Shown here: positions 1 through 6,171 of the stretch, in pieces
Layout: each line of letters opens with the position of its first letter
How positions within the stretch are numbered: position 1 is the stretch's first letter
NCBI GenBank assembly: GCA_015662785.1
Contig: DQTM01000027.1
Span: 1 to 7,500, forward strand
Length of the DNA: 7,500 bases
Source of the DNA: Sulfurospirillum arcachonense
GTDB lineage: Bacteria > Campylobacterota > Campylobacteria > Campylobacterales > Sulfurospirillaceae
Direction: 5' to 3'
Notes under the pieces: model-generated
Database searches by the model: none
What the model was told of the DNA's origin: nothing
What the model saw: the letters and a program-made list of their open reading frames with translations, nothing else
Program-made: the position numbers and the translations under genes

Positions 1-2
1 AT

Positions 3-146
3 ATAGACATACTAAGCGATGAACTTACAAAAGTTAAAAATGATCTAAAATCACTAAGAACAAGAAACTCTCAGTACCGAATGGAAAGTGATAAACTAAG
101 ACAGCAGATAAAAGAGCTGCAAGGAAAGATAGAGGCACTTCTATAG
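3..146 (+). CDS. C-terminal end of a coiled-coil protein (partial)
   Basis: This is the last 47 codons of a gene that enters from the left edge. The third frame is the only one of the three forward frames open here, and it ends at TAG 144-146. The visible peptide is almost entirely charged and helical, rich in Lys, Glu, Gln and Leu (for example DELTKVKNDLKSL and KLRQQIKELQGKIEALL). Leu and Ile are spaced as in a heptad repeat, so a coiled coil is the natural reading. No catalytic motif or membrane segment is visible in this part. The next possible gene starts inside its stop codon, which suggests one transcript. I do not recognise the family and no function can be given from this fragment; a start further left is assumed, not seen. 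Confidence 0.6.
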   Translation: MDILSDELTKVKNDLKSLRTRNSQYRMESDKLRQQIKELQGKIEALL

Positions 147-229
147 TGGGAGTCGAAGTTATATCTTACGGAGCATTTGCTCTATTTTTAACACTTTTTT
201 TATACTTAAAATACAAATTATTTAAATAG
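146..229 (+). CDS. possible 27-residue single-pass membrane protein
   Basis: A short frame starts at GTG 146-148, overlapping the TAG of the upstream gene by one base, and ends at TAG 227-229. It encodes a short polar start (MGVEVISYG), one hydrophobic stretch of about 14 residues (AFALFLTLFLYLKY) and a basic tail (KYKLFK). This is what a tiny inner-membrane protein with a cytoplasmic positive C-terminus looks like. GAGG at 132-135 lies 10 bases before the GTG, a usable but slightly long ribosome-binding spacing. The frame fills the gap between its neighbours, and stop-start overlap is the style of this operon. Against it: the frame is very short, the start is GTG, and T-rich DNA easily encodes hydrophobic residues by chance. 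I recognise no family. If it is not a gene, this stretch is the leader of apt. Confidence 0.42.
   Translation: MGVEVISYGAFALFLTLFLYLKYKLFK
177..206 (+). promoter_or_regulatory. possible sigma-70 promoter before apt
   Basis: TATACT at 201-206 matches the -10 consensus TATAAT at five of six bases. It is preceded by T-rich runs (TATTTTT, then seven T at 195-201), the sort of upstream sequence that Campylobacterota promoters often carry in place of a strong -35. TTGCTC at 177-182 could be a weak -35 with an 18-base spacer. Transcription would begin near 212-214, leaving a leader of about 28 bases before the apt ATG. The element would lie inside the small frame at 146-229. Such AT-rich matches are common by chance in this genome, so this is only a candidate. 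Confidence 0.25.
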
Positions 230-240
230 GACACTAACAC

Positions 241-795
241 ATGAAAGAATTGAATCAGAGTGATAAAGATTATCTACTTGACTCGATAAGAGATATAAAA
301 GATTTTCCAAAACCAGGAATAGTTTTTAAAGACATCACAACACTTTTATCAGATGCAAAGGCATATAATTTTCTTATGGACCACTTAGCTGACAGATATA
401 AAAACGAAGATATAGATTTTATAGCGGGTATTGAAGCACGCGGTTTTATCTTTGGAGCGGCACTTGCTGCAAAAATAGGAAACTCTTTTGTTCCAATTAG
501 AAAACCTGGAAAACTTCCATATACTACTATCAGTGAAAAATATTCATTAGAGTATGGTGTAGATGAAGTAGAAATTCATATAGATGCTTTTAAATGCAAT
601 AAAGAGAACCCAAAAGTTCTTCTCATTGATGATTTGATAGCAACTGGTGGCACAGCAACTGCGGCAGTGAGCCTTATAAACAAATCAGGTGCCGAGTGTG
701 TAGAAGCCTGTTTTTTACTAAATCTAACTCTCCTTCAAGGTGATAAAGAGATTAGAAAAACAACTAGTGTATACTCAGTTTTGGAGCTTGACTAA
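241..795 (+). CDS. apt: adenine phosphoribosyltransferase
   Basis: Cytosolic purine-salvage enzyme that joins adenine to PRPP to give AMP and pyrophosphate. At 184 residues it is the usual size for the family, with about ten extra residues at the N-terminus. Family landmarks occur in order: FPKPGIVFKDIT (22-33), the GIEARGFIFG block (63-72), the RKPGKLP loop (87-93), and the PRPP-binding signature VLLIDDLIATGGTA (126-139) with its paired acidic residues and TGGT loop. The ATG is supported by AGGA at 228-231, nine bases upstream. The frame is intact with no missing key residue. Its TAA overlaps the ATG of trpB by one base (TAATG), so the two are probably translationally coupled. The product is not in doubt; co-transcription with the genes before it is inferred from spacing. 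Confidence 0.96.
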   Translation: MKELNQSDKDYLLDSIRDIKDFPKPGIVFKDITTLLSDAKAYNFLMDHLADRYKNEDIDFIAGIEARGFIFGAALAAKIGNSFVPIRKPGKLPYTTISEKYSLEYGVDEVEIHIDAFKCNKENPKVLLIDDLIATGGTATAAVSLINKSGAECVEACFLLNLTLLQGDKEIRKTTSVYSVLELD

Positions 796-2009
796 TGTAT
801 ATTCCAAAGGCTTCAAAATTTGACCCAGATAGTAATGGTCATTTTGGTATATTTGGAGGGCGTTACGTTCCTGAAACATTGATGCCAGTTTTATTAGAAC
901 TTGATGATTACTACAAAAAACTACGTTTTGATAAAGAGTTTTGGAGCGAAGTTGACGATTATCTTAAAGACTATGTTGGTCGCCCTTCAGCTTTGTACTA
1001 CGCAAAAAATATTTCTGAAGAGTTAGGTGCAAAAATCTACTTCAAAAGAGAAGATTTAAACCACACTGGAGCACACAAAGTAAATAACACTATTGTTCAA
1101 GGTCTCATTGCTAAAAAGATGGGCAAAAAAAGAGTCATTGCAGAGACTGGAGCTGGACAGCATGGTGTGGCTACTGCAACAGTTGCTGCTCTTTTAGGAC
1201 TTGAATGTGAAGTATTTATGGGTGAAAAAGATGTTAAGAGACAAGAGCTTAACGTATTTCGCATGAAACTTCTTGGAGCAAAAGTTCATAGTGTAAAAAG
1301 TGGCAGTAGAACGCTAAAAGACGCTATGAATGAAGCTATACGCTACTGGGTTACAAATGCAAGAGATACATTTTATATAATTGGCACTGTTGCTGGTCCT
1401 CATCCCTACCCTATGATGGTTCGTGATTTTCAAGCTGTCATCGGTTACGAAGCAAAAGCTCAGATTTTAGCAAAAGAGAATAGACTTCCTGACTATGTTA
1501 TAGCATGTATTGGTGGAGGTAGTAATGCCATTGGTGCATTTAGCCACTTTTTAGAAGATGAAGGTGTAACGTGTATAGGTATTGAAGCTGGTGGACTTGG
1601 AGTTGAAACTGACAAACATGGTGCTAGTTTAGAAAAAGGTAGCCCAGGGGTTCTTCATGGTCAGATGAGTTATCTTCTTCAAGATGATGATGGACAGATA
1701 CTAGAAGCCTACTCCATAAGTGCAGGTTTGGATTACCCAGGAATTGGACCTGAACATGCATACTTAAAAGAACTTGGAGTTGCAAAGTATGAAAACATAA
1801 CAGACCAAGAGGCATTAGATGCATTTGTATGGTTGAGTCAAACAGAGGGTCTTATCCCAGCATTTGAAAGTTCTCATGCAGTTGCGTACCTCAAAAAAAT
1901 GCCAAAAGATAAGTTAAAAAACTCACTTATCATAGTCAACCTTTCTGGTCGTGGTGACAAAGATATGATGCAAGCAAAAGAGTTATTAGATTTTGATAAT
2001 AAGGAATAA
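795..2009 (+). CDS. trpB: tryptophan synthase beta chain (TrpB1 type)
   Basis: PLP enzyme that condenses indole with L-serine to give L-tryptophan, normally in an alpha2-beta2 complex with TrpA in the cytosol. Its 404 residues are typical of the TrpA-partnered TrpB1 form. Visible motifs are the GGRYVPETLMP N-terminal block (21-31), KREDLNHTGAHKVNN (84-98) with Lys95 as the PLP Schiff-base lysine, AETGAGQHGVATA (116-128) with Glu117 as the catalytic glutamate, the PLP-phosphate loop GGGSN (240-244), and SGRGDKD (384-390) near the PLP ring nitrogen. All key residues are present. GGAG at 783-786 sits eight bases before the ATG. No trpA or other trp gene lies in the window; the neighbours are apt and pepA, so this copy is separated from its pathway. 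Whether it is the only trpB or a second copy cannot be told from here. Confidence 0.96.
   Translation: MYIPKASKFDPDSNGHFGIFGGRYVPETLMPVLLELDDYYKKLRFDKEFWSEVDDYLKDYVGRPSALYYAKNISEELGAKIYFKREDLNHTGAHKVNNTIVQGLIAKKMGKKRVIAETGAGQHGVATATVAALLGLECEVFMGEKDVKRQELNVFRMKLLGAKVHSVKSGSRTLKDAMNEAIRYWVTNARDTFYIIGTVAGPHPYPMMVRDFQAVIGYEAKAQILAKENRLPDYVIACIGGGSNAIGAFSHFLEDEGVTCIGIEAGGLGVETDKHGASLEKGSPGVLHGQMSYLLQDDDGQILEAYSISAGLDYPGIGPEHAYLKELGVAKYENITDQEALDAFVWLSQTEGLIPAFESSHAVAYLKKMPKDKLKNSLIIVNLSGRGDKDMMQAKELLDFDNKE
2001..2005 (+). promoter_or_regulatory. ribosome binding site that fixes the pepA start
   Basis: AAGGA lies five bases before ATG 2011, inside the last codons of trpB. It decides between two starts in the same frame: TTG 1993, which has no Shine-Dalgarno sequence at a proper distance and would add six residues, and ATG 2011, which does. 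The ATG is preferred. Confidence 0.75.
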
Positions 2010-2010
2010 A

Positions 2011-3471
2011 ATGAAAATAGAAGTAATAAATAAAAAAATAAATGAAGTAGAAGCTGATATAAAAATAGTATTTGTAGTAAACAAAGATTATGACCACAAA
2101 AGCGTAGAAGACAAAAAGACTTTAGAGTTCTTAGGATTCAAAGCCGAAAGTGAAGAAGTTTGTTTTTTAGGCGAGAAAAAAACTGTTTATGTTGGTGTTG
2201 ATTCACTTGACGCAGAAGAGCTTAGACTTGCAGTTGGAAAAGCTATAAATGTCATAAAAACTACAAATGCAAAAACTGTCAAAATAGGAACTTACTCAGA
2301 TGACTGCCCTGGTGTGAACATCAAGGCAATGAGTGAAGCTTTTATACTTGGTAGTTATAGTTTTGAAGAGTACAAAACAAAAAAGAATCCACTAAAAATA
2401 GAGACTATCACTATATGTTTAGATGACTATAGTAGACCTGATGTTTCAGTAACAACTGCTCAAAAAGCAGTTAAAGTTGGAACTATAATAGCAGACTCAA
2501 CAAACTACGCAAAAGATTTGGTAAACACTATACCTCACGATATGACATCTGTAAGACTTGCTGAAGTTGCACAAGAGTTAGACCAGATTGAAAACGTTAC
2601 ATGTAAAGTATATGATGAGAAGTTTTTAGAAGAGCAAGGCATGGGTGCATTTTTGGCAGTCAACAGAGCTAGTCACATTCCTCCTCGTCTTATTCATGTT
2701 ATTTACAAGCCTAAAAATGCAAAAGAAAAATTTGTATATGTAGGAAAAGGTTTAACATATGACAGTGGTGGACTTAGCCTGAAACCAGGAAGCTCTATGG
2801 TTTCTATGAAATCAGACATGGGTGGAGGAGCGGCAGTTCTTGGAATCGTAAAAGCAGCGGCCGAGATTGGTCTTCCTTATGAAGTTCACGCTATAGTTGG
2901 TGCAACTGAGAACTCAATAGGACCTGAAGCTTACAAACCTGATGATGTTTTAGTAGCAAAAAATGGAACAACTATAGAGATAGGAAACACAGATGCAGAA
3001 GGACGTTTAGTTCTTGCTGATTGTCTATGTTATGCTTGTGAGCAAAAACCTGACTACTTGATAGATATGGCAACTTTAACTGGTGCTTGTGTTGTTGCTC
3101 TTGGTGAGTATACAACAGCTGTTATGGGACACTCAAGTAAAATGAAACACTCTTTGATGAAATCAGCAATTGGAAGTGGAGAGCTTACGGGAACTCTACC
3201 TTTTAACAGATACCTAAAAAAGCAACTTAAAAGCCCTATTGCGGACTTAAGCAACATCGGTAAAAACCGTTGGGGTGGTGCAATAACAGCTGGAATGTTC
3301 TTAGACAACTTTGTTGCAGATGAATACAAAGACAAGTGGTTACACCTTGACATTGCTGGACCAGCATTTGTTGATAGTGCTTGGGGTTATAACCAATGTG
3401 GAGCTAGTGGAGCGGGAATTAGAATGAACCTCTACTGGATGATAGACAAAAGTAAAGAAGAGGACGTATAA
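2011..3471 (+). CDS. pepA: leucyl aminopeptidase, M17 family
   Basis: Cytosolic two-metal aminopeptidase that removes N-terminal residues, leucine preferred, from peptides; it works as a hexamer in known relatives. From ATG 2011 the protein is 486 residues, close to E. coli PepA (503). The variable N-terminal domain occupies about 1-140 and the catalytic domain the rest. Metal ligands and catalytic residues are all present: Lys246 and Asp251 in GKGLTYDSGGLSLKP, Lys258 (catalytic lysine), Asp269 in MKSDMGGGAAVLG, and Asp328, Glu330 and Arg332 in the family signature NTDAEGRLVLAD (327-338). Their spacing matches E. coli K270, D275, K282, D293, D352, E354 and R356 exactly, with a constant offset of 24. 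It starts one base after the trpB stop and its TAA overlaps the ychF ATG. E. coli PepA also binds DNA at Xer and carAB sites; nothing here shows that this one does. Confidence 0.95.
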   Translation: MKIEVINKKINEVEADIKIVFVVNKDYDHKSVEDKKTLEFLGFKAESEEVCFLGEKKTVYVGVDSLDAEELRLAVGKAINVIKTTNAKTVKIGTYSDDCPGVNIKAMSEAFILGSYSFEEYKTKKNPLKIETITICLDDYSRPDVSVTTAQKAVKVGTIIADSTNYAKDLVNTIPHDMTSVRLAEVAQELDQIENVTCKVYDEKFLEEQGMGAFLAVNRASHIPPRLIHVIYKPKNAKEKFVYVGKGLTYDSGGLSLKPGSSMVSMKSDMGGGAAVLGIVKAAAEIGLPYEVHAIVGATENSIGPEAYKPDDVLVAKNGTTIEIGNTDAEGRLVLADCLCYACEQKPDYLIDMATLTGACVVALGEYTTAVMGHSSKMKHSLMKSAIGSGELTGTLPFNRYLKKQLKSPIADLSNIGKNRWGGAITAGMFLDNFVADEYKDKWLHLDIAGPAFVDSAWGYNQCGASGAGIRMNLYWMIDKSKEEDV

Positions 3472-4571
3472 TGGGATTAGGTGTAGGTATAGTAGGACTT
3501 CCAAACATAGGAAAATCAACAACATTTAACGCTTTAACAAAAGCACAAAATGCAGAAAGTGCAAACTACCCTTTTTGTACAATTGAACCAAATAAAGCAA
3601 TAGTTCCTGTTCCTGATGATAGACTCTCCGAGTTGGCAAAAATAGTAAAACCTGAGCGTATTCAGTACTCTACAGTTGATTTTGTAGACATTGCAGGACT
3701 TGTAAAAGGCGCTTCAGCAGGAGAAGGTCTTGGAAATAAATTTTTATCAAACATACGCGAAGTAGAAGTTATCTTACATATGGTTAGATGTTTTGAAGAT
3801 GACAATATCACTCACGTTGAAGGTGATATTGACCCTTTAAGAGATATTGAGATTATTGAGAGTGAGCTGATTTTTGCTGACATTCAACAACTTGATAAAA
3901 AAGTAGATAAACTTCATCGTACTGGAAAAGCAGATAAAACTGTACGAGCAGCACATGAGTTTTCACTTGAACTCAAAGCTCATCTTGATGATATAAAACC
4001 TGTTAGTACATTTGCAAAAAAAGATGACCCTATGTTTGAAGAGTTAGACAAAGAACTTCGTTTTTTATCTAACAAAGCGATTATTTATGGTGCAAATGTT
4101 GATGAAGACTCTCTTTTAGAAGATAATGCATTTGTCACAAAAGTAAAAGCTCACGCTAACGAAGTTGGAGCAGAAGTTATAGTACTTTGTGCAAAAATAG
4201 AAGAAGAACTTTGTGGACTTGAAGAGGAAGAGGCAGAAGAATTTTTAACAGATTTGGGCATTGAAGAGTCTGGACTAAACAAAATAATCCATACTGCATT
4301 TAAAAAACTTAATCTTATTAGTTACTTTACCGCGGGAGTTATGGAAGTAAGAGCATGGACTATACACAAAGGTTGGAAAGCTCCAAAATCTGCTTCAGTA
4401 ATTCACAATGATTTTGAAAAAGGCTTCATTCGTGCAGAAGTAATCGCTTATAATGACTTCATTACATGTAACGGTGAAAATGGAGCTAAAGATGCAGGTA
4501 AAATGCGTCTTGAAGGAAAAGATTATATTGTCAATGATGGCGACGTAATGCATTTTAGATTTAACGTTTAA
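3471..4571 (+). CDS. ychF: redox-regulated ATPase YchF (OLA1 family)
   Basis: Cytosolic P-loop protein of the TRAFAC/Obg group that binds ribosomes and, unlike other Obg-like proteins, hydrolyses ATP rather than GTP. At 366 residues it is full length (E. coli 363). The P-loop is GLPNIGKST (9-17). The G3 motif is DIAGL (73-77), with hydrophobic Leu77 in place of a catalytic glutamine, as in the HAS-GTPase class. The usual GTP-specificity NKxD is replaced by NVDE (209-212), the family mark for ATP. A helical hairpin domain covers about 130-200, and the TGS-like domain runs from about 281 (YFTAGVMEVRAWTIHKGWKA) to the C-terminus, ending VNDGDVMHFRFNV. GAGGA at 3460-3464 is six bases before the ATG, which overlaps the pepA stop. 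The pepA-ychF pairing also occurs in Campylobacter jejuni as I recall it. Nothing is missing or unusual. Confidence 0.96.
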   Translation: MGLGVGIVGLPNIGKSTTFNALTKAQNAESANYPFCTIEPNKAIVPVPDDRLSELAKIVKPERIQYSTVDFVDIAGLVKGASAGEGLGNKFLSNIREVEVILHMVRCFEDDNITHVEGDIDPLRDIEIIESELIFADIQQLDKKVDKLHRTGKADKTVRAAHEFSLELKAHLDDIKPVSTFAKKDDPMFEELDKELRFLSNKAIIYGANVDEDSLLEDNAFVTKVKAHANEVGAEVIVLCAKIEEELCGLEEEEAEEFLTDLGIEESGLNKIIHTAFKKLNLISYFTAGVMEVRAWTIHKGWKAPKSASVIHNDFEKGFIRAEVIAYNDFITCNGENGAKDAGKMRLEGKDYIVNDGDVMHFRFNV

Positions 4572-4590
4572 AAATCAATAGAAGGTTTTT

Positions 4591-6171
4591 ATGAGTAGTA
4601 TGAGTATCAAAAATAAGGTATATATTTTATTTGCAATATCTATGTTTGCTTTTGTGTCTATGAACCTATATATAAGTTCATTGGTAAGTTCGAGTCAAAA
4701 AGAGACTTCTATCATTAATGTTTTGGGCAAACAAAGAATACTAAGTCAAAAAATTGCTAAAGAGACTCTTGCTTGGTATAAATTTCAAATGCCAAAATCA
4801 CTTGAAGCTCTAAAAAATTCATCATTTACTTTTAACAAAGTTATTCAGGCTCAACAAAATGGGAAAATGTCATTAGGTAGAGAGATTATAAATCTTAAAA
4901 TGGATGATGATTTTAAAATTAAAACTCAAGAGATATATACAACTTGGGTTCCCTTTTATGAAAGAGTTCAAAAAATCATAAATAAGACAGAAAAAAGCAA
5001 TATAAATAAATCTGATTTACAAAAAAACTTACAAATTTTAAAACTTAGTAATGATGCAGTTAAGATATATGCTCAACATTCTGAGGAAATTATGAGTAAA
5101 ATAAATATTTTATCATATCTGAATATTCTTCTAAATATTATTGTAATGTCTATTATAATATACGCTTTTAGAACTCTTATTTTAGCAAGATTAGAAAATA
5201 TAGAAAAATTTGCAAAAAATGTAGCCGAGACTCAAGACTATACGCAAACGCTACAGGTAAAAAAACATGATGAAATAGGTAAAATTCTTATTCAAATAAA
5301 CAATTTCATATCAAAAACTAGAGAATTAGTACAAAGTGCAAAAACCTCTTCTGTTGAAAATGCGGCTATATCTAACCAACTCTCATCAACATCAATTGAA
5401 GTTGGTAAATCTGCTGAAAAGTCTATGGAAATTGTTGAACAAACTATACAAAAAGCTAGTCAAACAAAAAATGAGATGATTGAGTCAATAACAGAAGTTG
5501 AAAAGAATAAAAAAGAAATAATTGAAGCGAATAAAAGTCTCGACCAATCAAAAAAAGAAATTATTGAATTAACTGAGATTATTGAAGAGAATGCCAGAGA
5601 AGAGATAGAACTTGCTGAAAAAATAAAAGAGTTAAGCACTACTGCAAAAGATGTACAAAATGTACTTAGTATCATAGGTGACATTGCAGATCAGACTAAT
5701 CTTCTTGCTCTAAATGCAGCTATTGAAGCAGCAAGAGCAGGTGAACATGGTCGTGGGTTTGCTGTTGTTGCTGATGAAGTGAGAAACTTAGCTGAGAGAA
5801 CTCAAAAATCTCTAGGAGAGATTAGTGCCACTATAAATGTCATTGTTCAATCTATAAATGACTCAAGTGAACAAATGAATGCAAGTGCACAAAAAAATCA
5901 AAAAATCTCTGAAATGGCACAAGCTACTCAAGAGAGGATAAATTCTATCTCAACCACTATGCACCAAGCCTCTGATGTCAATGAAAAAAGTGTACAAAAC
6001 TATATTAAAACTGGTGAAGAGTTAAGCTCTATCATGACAATGATTGAAGAGATAAATGAAATCTCAGCACAAAATGCGACAAGTGTAAATGAAATCTCAG
6101 GGGCAGCAGGTCATCTAACAAGTATGACTGAAGAGCTAAATACCAAATTAAATCAATTTAAGACAAACTAA
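4591..6171 (+). CDS. methyl-accepting chemotaxis protein with PilJ/NarX-like sensor domain
   Basis: Inner-membrane chemoreceptor of 526 residues that would signal through CheW and CheA. Order of parts: TM1 (about 10-32), periplasmic domain (about 33-173), TM2 (about 174-198), HAMP (about 199-250, with its DEIG motif at 227-230), then a long cytoplasmic coiled coil whose hairpin tip lies around 361-405 (QTNLLALNAAIEAARAGE, then GRGFAVVADEVRNLAERTQ). The periplasmic part opens with INVLGKQRILSQKIAKETL (42-60), the hallmark of the PilJ-type N-terminal domain, related to the NarX/NarQ nitrate-sensor P-box; Arg49 falls where those kinases have their ligand-binding arginine. The ligand is unknown. 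There is no C-terminal NWETF-like pentapeptide for tethering CheR and CheB. GAAGG at 4581-4585 is five bases before the ATG; an in-frame ATG at 4600 is less well placed. It follows ychF by 19 bases with no terminator between them. Confidence 0.93.
   Translation: MSSMSIKNKVYILFAISMFAFVSMNLYISSLVSSSQKETSIINVLGKQRILSQKIAKETLAWYKFQMPKSLEALKNSSFTFNKVIQAQQNGKMSLGREIINLKMDDDFKIKTQEIYTTWVPFYERVQKIINKTEKSNINKSDLQKNLQILKLSNDAVKIYAQHSEEIMSKINILSYLNILLNIIVMSIIIYAFRTLILARLENIEKFAKNVAETQDYTQTLQVKKHDEIGKILIQINNFISKTRELVQSAKTSSVENAAISNQLSSTSIEVGKSAEKSMEIVEQTIQKASQTKNEMIESITEVEKNKKEIIEANKSLDQSKKEIIELTEIIEENAREEIELAEKIKELSTTAKDVQNVLSIIGDIADQTNLLALNAAIEAARAGEHGRGFAVVADEVRNLAERTQKSLGEISATINVIVQSINDSSEQMNASAQKNQKISEMAQATQERINSISTTMHQASDVNEKSVQNYIKTGEELSSIMTMIEEINEISAQNATSVNEISGAAGHLTSMTEELNTKLNQFKTN

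Noticed and set aside
1624..1824. Minus-strand open frame within trpB
   Set aside because: It is a shadow of a well-conserved coding region; the translation is His- and Leu-rich with no domain and no ribosome binding site.
1993..2010. TTG start for pepA six codons upstream of ATG 2011
   Set aside because: It lies inside the trpB 3' end and has no Shine-Dalgarno at a proper distance, whereas ATG 2011 has AAGGA five bases upstream and gives the normal M17 N-terminus.
3054..3525. Two minus-strand open frames across the end of pepA and start of ychF
   Set aside because: Both are antisense to conserved catalytic or P-loop coding sequence and show no family features.
5500..5640. Repeated KKEII-type segments in the MCP, considered as a DNA repeat
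   Set aside because: The similarity is at the level of heptad coiled-coil periodicity, not an exact tandem DNA repeat.
5460..5684. Minus-strand open frame in the MCP coiled coil, translating to a hydrophobic Ser/Ile/Phe-rich peptide
   Set aside because: The apparent membrane character is just the reverse complement of Lys/Glu/Ile heptads; no start signal supports it.
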